Positions 52,360-61,914 are shown, numbered from the stretch's first letter. The stretch is DNA of 64,000 nt from Paenibacillus xylanexedens (GCF_017874615.1 NZ_JAGIKV010000002.1:1-64000), one strand, 5' to 3'. Program-made: numbers and translations. The notes: a model not told the origin generated them from the sequence alone.

Positions 52360-52704
52360 TTGGTGTTCATTGATGTACTCAAATATGCTCTAATTGCCAT
52401 CTTTGCTGTTGCCATGGTATTTGCAGCGTTAAACAGTATTCGTTCACACAGAAGTTCGGATGCTGCCAGCGCCGGTCTGTACCGTTCGTGGACAAATATC
52501 TGGATGGGTGGCATGCTTGTTGTGCTTGCACTGATTCTGATGTTTGTCTTCACGGGTTCCACTTTATCTGTGATTGTGGAAGCGCTATTTCTGATTATGG
52601 GTGCGTATAATGTATTCGCCGGAATACGTAACCGCAGTTATTATGCACGGCTTCAACAACGGTCCAGTAATGGATCAGGTAAAACCTCCGGACAATCTGC
52701 ATGA
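52360..52704 (+). CDS. ytpI: YtpI family membrane protein
   Basis: TTG 52360 (or the next codon, GTG 52363) follows AAAGGAG; about 114 residues. Three spans: LKYALIAIFAVAMVFAALNS, WMGGMLVVLALILMFVF and VEALFLIMGAYNVFAGIRN. A polar Gln/Ser tail follows. It follows ytrI in the same direction after about 80 bp, as in Bacillus. The function is unknown. Confidence 0.8.
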   Translation: MVFIDVLKYALIAIFAVAMVFAALNSIRSHRSSDAASAGLYRSWTNIWMGGMLVVLALILMFVFTGSTLSVIVEALFLIMGAYNVFAGIRNRSYYARLQQRSSNGSGKTSGQSA

Positions 52705-52734
52705 CTCGTTGAAGTGTTATCGTTGTGTCTGCAA

Positions 52735-52823
52735 AAAGAGAGTACATCCCCTTCATTAAGCGAAGCCAGAACCGCGCGACAGCGCAACCCGGCACAGCTT
52801 CTCGATCAGGGAGTACTCTCTTT
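52735..52823. terminator. nested hairpin between convergent genes
   Basis: AAAGAGAGTAC (52735-52745) pairs with GTACTCTCTTT (52813-52823). Inside, GAAGC (near 52762) pairs with GCTTC (near 52797). It lies between ytpI and the convergent ytoI-like gene. Confidence 0.5.
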
Positions 52824-52848
52824 GTCTATACCCGAGGCAACGCCCCTG

Positions 52849-54192
52849 CTAGGCATGGTCAATCGACTGCAATGTCATTACCGCTTTGCATACCACACTG
52901 CCTTCACGGGTAACCACAATGTCCATTTTGCACGTTCGACGACTAGTTTCCAGAATTAACGGTCGAACCAGAATCTGATCCTCAATCTGTACCGGTCGAA
53001 CAAAATAAGTTGTTACATTATCCACCACATGGTCGTTCCCTGTAACATCCCAGGCTGCCCGCCGGCCAGCCTGTGTCATCACATTCAACAGAACACCTTC
53101 GGAGATCGTACCCAGATCCGTTGCCATCTGAGGAATGATGAATCCGTGAAATAACAATTCGTTCTGTTCACCGCGCTCCTCGGCAAACCCGTTCCAGATC
53201 AGATGATCAAACGTCTCTCCCAGTTGTGGCTGCTTCTGTGCATCCCGCATGGCCTGAAGCACTTCCTTGCGTGTGACGGACGCAATCAGTTTGCGGTTCC
53301 GATCCACGATTGGCAGAAAATCAATGCCTTCCCAGGTCATAATCTGGGCAGCAGAAGCAAGAGATGTCTGCAATGAGGCCGTAATCGGGCGGCGTATCAC
53401 ACATTTCTCAATACTTTGATCTTCTTTCAGCTCACTGACATCCTTCAGACTCACAATCCCGATGACCCGGTTCCATTCATCCACGACCGGGAAGCGATGT
53501 TCACCCGTCTCTGAAACCAACATATGAAAATCTGCGGCTGAACTGGTCACCTTCAGCACCTGCAAGCGAGGTTTCTGACCAATGATATCCTCAACAAGCA
53601 TAATTTTTTTCTTAATCAGCCGGTCGAAGATCGCACGGTTAATCATTGAAGCCACCGTGAATGTATCATGTCTGGATGAAATAATCGGCAGCCCAAGCTC
53701 GTCAGCCATAATTCTTACTTCACGACTTGTCCCAAAACCACCCGTAATCAACACGCCCGCTCCCTGTTCGAGGGCAAGCGAGTGAGCATCTTCACGGTTA
53801 CCTACAATCAGCAGACTCCCAGCGTCAATATAACGGGCCATTGCCTGTTCTTTCATCGCACCAATCACATACTTGTGTAGCGGTTTGGCGAGACCTTCGT
53901 TCCCCCCCAGCACATGGCCTTCCACAATGGTCACAACATCAGCAAAGGTCAACTGTTCCGACATGCCCCGAGGTCTCTTCTCGATCCGCACCGTTCCAAT
54001 TCGTTCCTTGGTCACGACCAGCCCAAAGTTCTCCGCCTCTTTCACCGCACGATATGCTGTCCCTTCACTTACACCCAGCTCCCGCGCAAGTCCACGTACT
54101 GATATTTTGCTGCCAACCTTCAGTTGTTCAATATGTTGAAGTAACTGTTCATGCTTCGTTACGTTCTCTTCCTGTCCGTCCAACTGTACCAC
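52849..54192 (-). CDS. ytoI: DRTGG/CBS/hotdog regulator (YtoI-like)
   Basis: A 447-aa protein. GTG 54192 is the longest start; TTG three codons on has a better-spaced GGGGGTGG. The domain order is an N-terminal GntR-like winged helix (residues 20-65, RGLARELGVSEGTAYRAVKE), a DRTGG domain (near 75-190, GSLLIVGNREDAHSLALEQG), a CBS pair (near 195-310, RFPVVDEWNRVIGIVSLKDV and DFLPIVDRNRKLIASVTRKE), and a C-terminal hotdog domain (near 325-440). This is exactly the YtoI layout. It probably senses nucleotide or acyl ligands; targets are unknown. Confidence 0.88.
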   Translation of the reverse strand: MVQLDGQEENVTKHEQLLQHIEQLKVGSKISVRGLARELGVSEGTAYRAVKEAENFGLVVTKERIGTVRIEKRPRGMSEQLTFADVVTIVEGHVLGGNEGLAKPLHKYVIGAMKEQAMARYIDAGSLLIVGNREDAHSLALEQGAGVLITGGFGTSREVRIMADELGLPIISSRHDTFTVASMINRAIFDRLIKKKIMLVEDIIGQKPRLQVLKVTSSAADFHMLVSETGEHRFPVVDEWNRVIGIVSLKDVSELKEDQSIEKCVIRRPITASLQTSLASAAQIMTWEGIDFLPIVDRNRKLIASVTRKEVLQAMRDAQKQPQLGETFDHLIWNGFAEERGEQNELLFHGFIIPQMATDLGTISEGVLLNVMTQAGRRAAWDVTGNDHVVDNVTTYFVRPVQIEDQILVRPLILETSRRTCKMDIVVTREGSVVCKAVMTLQSIDHA

Positions 54193-54330
54193 CCCCGAAG
54201 ATGCATCTGTACTATACTGTATCTATTATAACACGGCTTTAGGAAAATAACCCCACCCCTACCCATTCTCACAGGCAAGTTCGCCATCTGAATTTAATCA
54301 TCTGATTAACCTCTAATTCTGTATGTACCA

Positions 54331-54374
54331 AAAAAGACCGGACCCCTTTATGTGAAAGGGAATCCGGTCTTTTT
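54331..54374. terminator. bidirectional terminator
   Basis: AAAAAGACCGGA pairs with TCCGGTCTTTTT, with an inner CCCTTT/AAAGGG. Confidence 0.85.
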
Positions 54375-54428
54375 CCAGAGGCAGAACCAAATCCGTTGGC
54401 CCTGGCATACGGATTGTAATTCTATCCT

Positions 54429-54716
54429 TTATACAGACTCGCTCCGCTCCTGCTTGTCCAGCAGTTTCATCTCCCACTGCCGCAGCTTCGCCCGGCGAAC
54501 GGCTTCCAGTGCACGCTTCTTCTCTTCATCCACACCGAGAATAAAATGCAGATGTGCACCAACGATTAATAAGGAGAACAGCACCCATACGATGCCAAAA
54601 ATATTAACCCAGTCCATTCCTCCAGCAAAGGAAATCCGCGGCAGTGCAATGACCAGCATCGACAACGCAATAAGCAGATAGATTACATGTTTTCCTTTTT
54701 TCAACCTCTTCACCAT
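54429..54716 (-). CDS. hypothetical two-span membrane protein
   Basis: A 95-aa protein behind AAGGAGC. Spans lie near residues 10-30 (VIYLLIALSMLVIALPRISF) and 38-60 (IFGIVWVLFSLLIVGAHLHF). A basic amphipathic helix follows (EEKKRALEAVRRAKLRQWEM). The family is not recognised. Confidence 0.75.
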   Translation of the reverse strand: MVKRLKKGKHVIYLLIALSMLVIALPRISFAGGMDWVNIFGIVWVLFSLLIVGAHLHFILGVDEEKKRALEAVRRAKLRQWEMKLLDKQERSESV

Positions 54717-54821
54717 TCACAGCTCCTTCGTTCTTGATCGACTCTATATGTCTAGTCTATGAACGATAAGGAGCTAATATGAAAGGTTCAGTTAAAAAAA
54801 CAAGACAACCTTTTAGTACGT

Positions 54822-54902
54822 GTTCAAAAAGATCAGTTTTCAGTACCGAGAAGATGGAATGAAGCTAGGCATCCTTCGTAATCAAAAGTGGACTTTTTGA
54901 AC
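54822..54902. repeat. 81-bp intergenic palindrome (MITE-like)
   Basis: It starts GTTCAAAAAG and ends CTTTTTGAAC. The two halves remain similar along about 40 bp (for example CAGTTTTCAGTAC against CACTTTTGATTAC), so the whole unit folds as one hairpin. It shares words with the palindrome at 39475-39504. Confidence 0.6.
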
Positions 54903-54909
54903 TACCTTT

Positions 54910-55257
54910 TTACGCTTCAGCGCCACCGTACAGATGTCCCAGACTGTCAGCAATAATTTTATTCACGTCTTCAATGATGACACTGAGGCGACGCTCCGCA
55001 TCAAACAAACGACGGATGTTCAGATTCAAGCTCAGTACTTCAAACAGTTTCTCCATTTTCTCCATCTCATCCGGAGCTGGCATATCCCCGCTCATCATAC
55101 GTTGTTGCAGTTCCATTTGTTGATCACGGAAGTTATCCAGCATTGCTTTTGCATCCGGATCAGCTTCAATCAGCTTCATCGCGGAAGTAATCTCTTCCAC
55201 CTCGCTGCTTTCTCTCAGTGCTTTGGCCAAATCATTGGCTTTGTCATAAATGTTCAC
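54910..55257 (-). CDS. YlbF/YmcA family protein
   Basis: A 115-aa helical protein starts at GTG 55257 behind GGAGG. The pattern (MNIYDKANDLAKALRESSEV, IEADPDAKAMLDNFRDQQME, then DEMEKMEKLFEVLSLNLNIR and a C-terminal helix) is that of the YlbF/YmcA/YheA group. In B. subtilis, YlbF and YmcA act with YaaT on RNA turnover and development, whereas YheA lies near yheC/yheD. The YheC/D cluster next door makes a YheA-type assignment attractive. Confidence 0.85.
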   Translation of the reverse strand: MNIYDKANDLAKALRESSEVEEITSAMKLIEADPDAKAMLDNFRDQQMELQQRMMSGDMPAPDEMEKMEKLFEVLSLNLNIRRLFDAERRLSVIIEDVNKIIADSLGHLYGGAEA

Positions 55258-55493
55258 TATTATTCCTCCTCAGATTGGTTTGTTCATCCGTGTTAATACA
55301 CGCTTTTCTCTCCTGTCAAACAAGGGCGATCTGAAACAGGCATCGATAACCTGCCTCGAAATCAAATGCATTTAATCCATATGGGTCAATCACCAAGGGT
55401 TATATGTCCTCATATGATGAAGCACATGCCATGTTCAGATGCCGTTCAACTTCGAGATCAGACATCAAGTTGCCGCCCGGAAGGAGATCCGTG

Positions 55494-56861
55494 ATGTCCA
55501 CTAAAAAAGTAACGATTCAGGTTACCGGCTCGGGCATCCTGCAGGACGACGTCATCATGCTGGGCGAAGGGGTGCTCAAGGCGCTTAAAATCCCTTCAGG
55601 AAGGCCGCTTCAGCTGCAATTTGGCTCTTTCCGCCGCGAAGTCACTGTTATTCCGGTACCAAAGTATGACGGGCTGCGCATCAATCAGACAGTTGCCAGC
55701 AAGACCGGTCTCGTTCCACGTTCGGTCCTGAGGGTATCCTATCGTTCAGCCAGTCGTACGCTTCGCCTTGGACCCTACATCAGTGTACTGGTTAGCCAGG
55801 ATTATCCCGATCAGCCCGATCGGCCCTTTGGCTCCATCACGATGTTCTGTCAAGAACTGGTGAACGCCTGCCGTAAGCGAGGCGCCTATGTATCCTTTTT
55901 CACACCGGAGGATATTGGAGCGGTAACGGGTTATATGAAAGGCTGGGTGTATGATGACGGCTGGAAAAAGACTGTTCTGCCTGTAGCAGACGTCGTCAAT
56001 AACCGGCTAACGTCCCGCAAGCTTGAGAACAAACCTAGCGTACAGCATTTTATGAAAGAAGTAAAATCGCTCTACGGCACGCAAACCTTCAATGAAAAGT
56101 TTCTGGACAAAAACGAAGTGTTTGACGCACTCAAGTCCATTTCAACGCTTAAACGAGTTCTTCCCGAGTCTCATTTGCTCAAGACGTCCGCCATGCTCAA
56201 GACGATGTGCAACCGACATCCGGTTGTATTTCTGAAGCCCGTACGCGGTTCTTTGGGTAAAGGGATCATCCGGGTCTCACGTCAGACGGACGGAAGCTTC
56301 CTGACTCTGGCGACTGGCGTCGGGGGTACCCGGAAACAAACGTATACTTCTCTGGATAAACTGTATGCCAGTATGTCTGGGAAAATGAAAACAACGCGTT
56401 ATCAGATCCAACAAGGGCTGACTCTCATTGACAACAGTGGCAGACCCGTGGATTTCCGTGCGCTCGTGCAAAAGAACCGTACAGGTAAATGGAGTGTAAC
56501 CTCCATCGTCGCCCGGATTGCGGGTGGGAGTCACTACGTATCCAATCTGGCACGGGGTGGAAGTCTCAGCACCGTCAAGGATGCTGTTGCCAAAACACAG
56601 TTGTCTGGATCAGCCAAAGCTTCCGCGTATGCAGGATTGCACACCGCAGCACTGGATATCGCAAAAGGGATCGAGAGTGCCATCCCTGCTCATTTTGGTG
56701 AACTTGGTATTGATCTGGCTCTGGACACCACTGGGCGCGTATGGCTGCTCGAAGTCAACTCCAAACCATCCAAGAATGATAATACACCACTGAGTGAGAG
56801 CAAGATCCGCCCTTCCGTCAAAGCCATGCTTGAATACTCTACGTACCTGGCGGGTTTTTGA
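55494..56861 (+). CDS. YheC/YheD family ATP-grasp spore coat protein 1
   Basis: ATG 55494 (MSTKKVTIQVTGSGILQDDV) follows AAGGAGA; 455 residues. The N-terminal 90 residues are beta-rich (LQLQFGSFRREVTVIPVPKY). A Rossmann part follows (ISVLVSQDYPDQPDRPFGSI), then an ATP-grasp domain: MCNRHPVVFLKPVRGSLGKG near 241, QGLTLIDNSGRPVDFRALVQ near 306, and ELGIDLALDTTGRVWLLEVN near 402 with metal-binding acidic and Asn residues. Family members are called endospore coat-associated. The reaction is not known, but ATP-grasp enzymes join a carboxylate to an amine or thiol. First of five tandem paralogues. Confidence 0.9.
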   Translation: MSTKKVTIQVTGSGILQDDVIMLGEGVLKALKIPSGRPLQLQFGSFRREVTVIPVPKYDGLRINQTVASKTGLVPRSVLRVSYRSASRTLRLGPYISVLVSQDYPDQPDRPFGSITMFCQELVNACRKRGAYVSFFTPEDIGAVTGYMKGWVYDDGWKKTVLPVADVVNNRLTSRKLENKPSVQHFMKEVKSLYGTQTFNEKFLDKNEVFDALKSISTLKRVLPESHLLKTSAMLKTMCNRHPVVFLKPVRGSLGKGIIRVSRQTDGSFLTLATGVGGTRKQTYTSLDKLYASMSGKMKTTRYQIQQGLTLIDNSGRPVDFRALVQKNRTGKWSVTSIVARIAGGSHYVSNLARGGSLSTVKDAVAKTQLSGSAKASAYAGLHTAALDIAKGIESAIPAHFGELGIDLALDTTGRVWLLEVNSKPSKNDNTPLSESKIRPSVKAMLEYSTYLAGF

Positions 56862-56911
56862 AAAGTTATTCCCTATTGGAAACAAATCTGACAAAGGAGA
56901 GGTGTAGCGTA

Positions 56912-58102
56912 ATGTTTCCATCATCTCAGACCAAGACACTGGCCATTCTGGTACGTGCAACCGAAGGCTCACCTCCCTTTACGGATGAACTTTTCTGCCG
57001 TCGTCTCAGTTTGGGGAGTATGCCATACGCCCTTCAGATTATTGTGATCCCGATATCGAATGATGCAGGTCATCTCCCTCTTCAATGGGGATATGTCTAT
57101 CATCAAGGGAAGTGGAATTCGGTACCTGTTCCTGCAGTCGATCTCATTATGGATCGTTGTCTTCGCCCTATCTCCAGGTACGTCAGACAACAGCTTAAGG
57201 AATGGATACCAACCAACGGCACAGATCAACACCATTATTGGTCTGCTTCCCTTCCAGGAAAATGGGAGGTACATCGTGTGTTGTCCCGAAATCCTGAATT
57301 GCGGTCACAACTTGCTCCCACAACCCGGATCGGATCGCATATTCCTTGGGAAACATGGCTGGACCGTTGGCCCAAAGGACTGTTCTTCAAACCGGTATCC
57401 GGGACTCATGGCAAAAATACCTTTCGCCTGTCTCAGGGAGCGACTCCATCAACATGGGTCGTGGAGGGGCGTAACGAGGACAATGAACCCTTTCTTCTTA
57501 CATTCAACCATACCCAGGCTGTATCTTCCTGGCTAGCATTACATCAGGCTGAGCGTAAGATGATCGTGCAGCCCTATCTGGAGCTCAGCCATCATGGAAG
57601 AGCATTCGACATACGGGCTCTAATGCAAAAGAATGGGCAAGGTCGCTGGACGCTTACCGGATGTATGGTACGGGAAGGACCCGAAGGTTCACTCACGTCC
57701 AATCTTCACGGTGGGGGTAAAGCATATCCTGCCCAAGCATATCTGCTCCAGCGATATGGAACGATCCGTACAGAAGCTCTGCTGAAGCACATCCGGCAGA
57801 CTGCTATGCTTATCCCCACCCTGCTGGAGAGCCGTTTCGGCAGACTAGCCGAATTGGGGCTTGATTTCGGAGCAGATGCAGAGGGCCAACTCTGGCTAAT
57901 TGAAGTCAACTCCAAACCAGGCCGCACCTCATTTGCAGAAGCGGGCGACCGACGCATGCATACCCTGACTTATACGCGGCCGCTTGCCTATGCCCGTTAT
58001 CTGTTGCAACAACATGTTCTCACGGACGTCTTTCGTCCAATGAAATTGCCGAATACATCCAGCAAAGCTGGCCTGAAACCCATCCCGATTCACGGCGGCT
58101 GA
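56912..58102 (+). CDS. YheC/YheD family ATP-grasp spore coat protein 2
   Basis: ATG 56912 (MFPSSQTKTLAILVRATEGS) follows AAAGGAGAGG; 396 residues. It lacks the beta-rich N-terminal domain of genes 1 and 3, so it resembles the shorter YheC type. ATP-grasp motifs: GLFFKPVSGTHGKNTFRLSQ near 159, RAFDIRALMQKNGQGRWTLT near 229, LGLDFGADAEGQLWLIEVNS near 313 and KPGRTSFAEAGDRR. It begins 50 bp after gene 1 and should be in the same transcript. Confidence 0.88.
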   Translation: MFPSSQTKTLAILVRATEGSPPFTDELFCRRLSLGSMPYALQIIVIPISNDAGHLPLQWGYVYHQGKWNSVPVPAVDLIMDRCLRPISRYVRQQLKEWIPTNGTDQHHYWSASLPGKWEVHRVLSRNPELRSQLAPTTRIGSHIPWETWLDRWPKGLFFKPVSGTHGKNTFRLSQGATPSTWVVEGRNEDNEPFLLTFNHTQAVSSWLALHQAERKMIVQPYLELSHHGRAFDIRALMQKNGQGRWTLTGCMVREGPEGSLTSNLHGGGKAYPAQAYLLQRYGTIRTEALLKHIRQTAMLIPTLLESRFGRLAELGLDFGADAEGQLWLIEVNSKPGRTSFAEAGDRRMHTLTYTRPLAYARYLLQQHVLTDVFRPMKLPNTSSKAGLKPIPIHGG

Positions 58103-58162
58103 GGCCCGCAGCGCCCGCTTGCCATGGAGCCCAAGGATCTTTTCAGGATAGGAGGATAAATC

Positions 58163-59536
58163 ATGAGTTTGACCTTTTGCAATCTGCATTTCACCAAGCA
58201 ACCGGATAAAGTGGTTTATGTATCCAACGCTTTAATGAAGAGCCTCAACCTGTCCGGCAAAAAAACGGTGCACCTTCGCTTCGGGCGTGACCGGGTACCT
58301 GCAACGATCAAACCAATCAAAAAAGCAGGTAAACATCTGTATCTCGCTTCAGGTATCCGTAATATGATGAACGTTCCCAAACGGGGCAGTATTTATCTCC
58401 GGAATTTGCAAAATGATGAGGTCCAGTTAGGCCCACTGATCGGCGTACTCTCTGATGGGCCTGCGACGAGCACGAATCCATTCGGTTCCCGTACTGGTTT
58501 CATCAAACAGTTACTCCGCGAAGGCAGCCGTAAATCCTACATTTACGCCTTTACTCCCCGGGATATCAATTGGCAGAACGAGACGGTATCCGGTTTTTTC
58601 CTGAATGATAACGGAAGCTTCACCCGCAGAACGGTACCTCTGCCCGATGTTGTCTACAACCGATTGCCGAGCAGACGCTCAGACTTCTCACCAGCGATCA
58701 ACCAGCTGCGGGAACGATTTGTTCGCCGAAAAATCCCGTTCTTCAACTGGAGCTTCTTCAACAAATCGGATATCTATACGTTGCTGGAGAACGAGCCAGC
58801 AGCAGGACGGTATATCCCTGAATCGATTACCAATCCTTCCGTTGAACAGATGAAGGAAATGTTGGAACGCCATCAGTTCGTCTACTATAAGCCTACTGCA
58901 GGAAGTCTGGGGAACGGGATCTACCGCCTGACTTATTCGCCCAAACGTGGATATTTCGCACGTTATCGCAAAAAAGGCGGTAATGCACTCCTGCGTTTTG
59001 GGTCCTTCAACAGTCTGATGCGCATGCTTCAGGGAAGACATGGCAAACAGCTACGCGGATATGTAGTTCAGCAGGGAATACGTCTAATTGAGATTGATGA
59101 ATGTCCAATTGATTTTCGTTTTCACATGCACAAAAATGGTAACAATCAATGGGTTGTTGTCGGAATTGGAGCCAAAAAGGCAGGACGTGGCAGCGTCACA
59201 ACACACATCAAAAATGGCGGCTCCCTAATGACTCCTGAGCAGGCGCTCAGTCGCAACTTCGGCGATCGTGCGGGAGAAGTTCTTCAGCATGCCAAATCCG
59301 TCGCTATTACACTGGCCCAGGCGATTGAAACCCAGCACCAGCATCTGATTGGTGAGATTGGCTTTGATCTGGGCATTGATCAGGAGGAACATGTATGGAT
59401 GTTCGAAGCGAACGCCAAACCCGGGCGCTCCATTTTCCGTCACCCTTCACTCCGGGTGGAGGGCAAATCGTCGGTGGAGCACATCTTGGAACACTGCCTG
59501 TATTTGAGCAAGTTCCGGAAGAAGGAAGAGATTTGA
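58163..59536 (+). CDS. YheC/YheD family ATP-grasp spore coat protein 3
   Basis: A 457-aa protein behind ATAGGAGG. Like gene 1 it has the beta-rich N-terminus (KPDKVVYVSNALMKSLNLSG-like) and then the Rossmann part (LIGVLSDGPATSTNPFGSRT). ATP-grasp motifs: HQFVYYKPTAGSLGNGIYRL near 238, ECPIDFRFHMHKNGNNQWVV near 315 and EIGFDLGIDQEEHVWMFEAN near 395. It is the longest member, nearest YheD in size. Its stop overlaps the start of gene 4 (TGATG). Confidence 0.9.
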   Translation: MSLTFCNLHFTKQPDKVVYVSNALMKSLNLSGKKTVHLRFGRDRVPATIKPIKKAGKHLYLASGIRNMMNVPKRGSIYLRNLQNDEVQLGPLIGVLSDGPATSTNPFGSRTGFIKQLLREGSRKSYIYAFTPRDINWQNETVSGFFLNDNGSFTRRTVPLPDVVYNRLPSRRSDFSPAINQLRERFVRRKIPFFNWSFFNKSDIYTLLENEPAAGRYIPESITNPSVEQMKEMLERHQFVYYKPTAGSLGNGIYRLTYSPKRGYFARYRKKGGNALLRFGSFNSLMRMLQGRHGKQLRGYVVQQGIRLIEIDECPIDFRFHMHKNGNNQWVVVGIGAKKAGRGSVTTHIKNGGSLMTPEQALSRNFGDRAGEVLQHAKSVAITLAQAIETQHQHLIGEIGFDLGIDQEEHVWMFEANAKPGRSIFRHPSLRVEGKSSVEHILEHCLYLSKFRKKEEI

Positions 59537-60642
59537 TGACCCTTCATGATGATTTCAAACCTGTCATTGCTGTTTTGACCATGCATGATAAACAGCGTAT
59601 GTTCAGGGGAAATCATCAAAATTTTCAAGATATCTTACAGACAGGCGAGAGCATGGGATACGTGGTGTACATTGTAACTGTACGAGATCTGAACGTGAGT
59701 GGCCCCACCGTGAAAGGATATACGTACAACAAGGGGAGTGGAAAGTGGGTTTCACAACCTTTCCCCCTTCCCCATGTTCTGTACAATCGTATTCCCAACC
59801 GGGAAGACGAAGGAAAACCTTCCGTGCAGCGTAAAATTGACGAATGCATTCAATCAGGAATCGAACTGTATAACCCATTCTTTTTCAACAAATGGGATCT
59901 GTTCGAATGGCTCAGGAAATCCAAATCGACTCAGCAACTGATCCCTTATACTCGGCGGATGCGAAGTGCTTCTTCTCTGGGTGCCGTTCTACGGGCTTAT
60001 CCCTATCTGTACCTTAAGCCCGAGAGCGGCAAAGCTGGCAAAGGAATCATGATGCTTAAATTTCAGGAAAAAGAACGGCTTCCCTATCGTCTCAAAATAC
60101 AAACCACACGTAGAAGCACGACCTATAAAGCAGCTACACTTGCCAAGTTATGGGCACGAATTCGCAAAGAAACCGGACATACGCCCTATATCATGCAACA
60201 AGGCATTGAACTGGCATCCTCTCGTAAACGCCCCTTCGATTTGCGTGTTCTTGTACAAAAGAACACCAAGGGCCAATGGAGCGTAACCGGTGTAGGAGCG
60301 AGACTTGCTGGCTCCCGCAGCATTACAACTCATGTGCCGCGCGGCGGGAGCGTAGAAGACCCTGAGAAGCTGCTGACCGAGCTTTTTGGCGAAGAAATGT
60401 CAACGAACCTGATGAAACATGTGAAATCCACTTCATTAATGATCGCAAGACAGGTAGAACGGGGATCAGGTTTCACGCTCGGAGAGATGTCCATGGATCT
60501 GGGCATTGATGACCTGGGGGAACTCTGGTTCTTCGAAGCCAATGCAAAGCCCATGAAGTTTGATGAACCACAGATCAGACGGCGGTCATTGGAACGTATA
60601 TTTCACTACAGCGCTTATCTTGCCCGTCAGTCCAAACGATGA
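59536..60642 (+). CDS. YheC/YheD family ATP-grasp spore coat protein 4
   Basis: ATG 59536 (MTLHDDFKPVIAVLTMHDKQ) overlaps the stop of gene 3 and has GAAGGAAGAG upstream; 368 residues. Short YheC type. Motifs: YPYLYLKPESGKAGKGIMML near 155, RPFDLRVLVQKNTKGQWSVT near 232, GGSVEDPEKL near 271, and EMSMDLGIDDLGELWFFEAN near 316. Translational coupling to gene 3 implies equal amounts of the two proteins. Confidence 0.9.
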   Translation: MTLHDDFKPVIAVLTMHDKQRMFRGNHQNFQDILQTGESMGYVVYIVTVRDLNVSGPTVKGYTYNKGSGKWVSQPFPLPHVLYNRIPNREDEGKPSVQRKIDECIQSGIELYNPFFFNKWDLFEWLRKSKSTQQLIPYTRRMRSASSLGAVLRAYPYLYLKPESGKAGKGIMMLKFQEKERLPYRLKIQTTRRSTTYKAATLAKLWARIRKETGHTPYIMQQGIELASSRKRPFDLRVLVQKNTKGQWSVTGVGARLAGSRSITTHVPRGGSVEDPEKLLTELFGEEMSTNLMKHVKSTSLMIARQVERGSGFTLGEMSMDLGIDDLGELWFFEANAKPMKFDEPQIRRRSLERIFHYSAYLARQSKR

Positions 60643-60677
60643 TAGACAGGAATACTGCAAAAAGAAGGTGATTGTTT

Positions 60678-61856
60678 GTGTCCTCACCTGTTCTGGGCAT
60701 TATGACGTTGTACTTAAATGAACATCGCGCTCTTGAAGAACGAAGCGTTTATCGCAGAATGATTCTTGAAGGGCGCAAGCGGGGACTCGATATCTATGTA
60801 TTCACACCAGCCGACGTACACCCCGGCGGCAAACAAATTGAAGCCATGGTTTTTCATGATGGAAAAGGCTGGTCCAGGGAGTGGCGATCATTCCCGGACC
60901 TGATCTTTGATCGCTGCCGGATTCAGCGTAACCGAAGGTTCCAGCAATTGCTTGCTTTTCGTGAGAAATATGGGCATCTGCTCTTTCTGAACAGGCCACT
61001 GCGCAATAAATGGACCATCCACCAGACCCTTTTACAAAAAGCCAACTTTCGTGAACACCTGCCGGAAACCGCTCTATTTCAGGATATGTCCGATGTAAAC
61101 CGGATGCTCAAAGTTTCTTCTCTGGTCTATCTCAAACCCATTAATGGAACAGGCGGACGTGGTATTCTGCGCATTGAACGCAGCGGTAGCGAGGCTAATA
61201 CGGTGCTTGTTCAGGGGCGGGATCAGAAGCGTCGTATCATCACTCCACGTAAAGTTCATTTATCACGACTTGGCGCTTTGCTCCAGCACTGGAACATGAA
61301 AGACAAGTATCTTGTACAAAAGGGCATTCAACTTCAGCTTCCGAATGGACGTGTGCATGATTATCGCATGCTGGTTCAGAAGAACGGTGAAGGACAATGG
61401 GAGCTTACTGGATGTGCCGGACGCATGGGTGCAGAAAAAAGCGTAACCTCCAATCTGCATGGCGGCGGTCAGGCAATAGCGATGGACCGACTCATGAAGC
61501 AATGGATCGAAGATGACGACCTCCGTGCAGAAATTAACACAACTGCAGAGAAATTCGGCATTGATGTTGCTTCGTTTCTGGAAGATACGTATGGGGACCT
61601 ATGTGAGTTGGCACTGGATTTGGCGATTGACAGAAGCGGGCGTATCTACCTGCTTGAAGTTAACCCCAAACCTGCACGTGAAGTATTCGCTCGCATCGGG
61701 GAGCGGGATATCTATTATAAAGCCATCACTCAGCCGCTGGAGTATGCCTTATGGGTATATCGCAACAGACCTCCCGGAACGGCCAGAAAGCCAGCCATTC
61801 CCAGGCCCGTTACGCAAAAATCACCCAGAGTAAAAAGAAAAAGGAAAGCTAAGTGA
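60678..61856 (+). CDS. YheC/YheD family ATP-grasp spore coat protein 5
   Basis: GTG 60678 (VSSPVLGIMTLYLNEHRALE) lies 7 bases after GAAGGTG; 392 residues. Short type. Motifs: LVYLKPINGTGGRGILRIER near 151, RVHDYRMLVQKNGEGQWELT near 225, the GGGQA loop near 263, and ELALDLAIDRSGRIYLLEVN near 313. The C-terminal tail is very basic (KSPRVKRKRKAK), unlike the others, and may bind nucleic acid or an acidic coat partner. A terminator follows. Confidence 0.88.
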   Translation: MSSPVLGIMTLYLNEHRALEERSVYRRMILEGRKRGLDIYVFTPADVHPGGKQIEAMVFHDGKGWSREWRSFPDLIFDRCRIQRNRRFQQLLAFREKYGHLLFLNRPLRNKWTIHQTLLQKANFREHLPETALFQDMSDVNRMLKVSSLVYLKPINGTGGRGILRIERSGSEANTVLVQGRDQKRRIITPRKVHLSRLGALLQHWNMKDKYLVQKGIQLQLPNGRVHDYRMLVQKNGEGQWELTGCAGRMGAEKSVTSNLHGGGQAIAMDRLMKQWIEDDDLRAEINTTAEKFGIDVASFLEDTYGDLCELALDLAIDRSGRIYLLEVNPKPAREVFARIGERDIYYKAITQPLEYALWVYRNRPPGTARKPAIPRPVTQKSPRVKRKRKAK

Positions 61857-61867
61857 GTGGATTAGAA

Positions 61868-61914
61868 AAAGCAGGAGTGGATGTTCGCCAAGTGCGAGCA
61901 TCTGCTCCTGCTTT
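61868..61914. terminator. terminator after the ATP-grasp cluster
   Basis: AAAGCAGGAG (61868-61877) pairs with CTCCTGCTTT (61905-61914), with inner TCGC/GCGA pairing. It is bidirectional. Confidence 0.8.
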
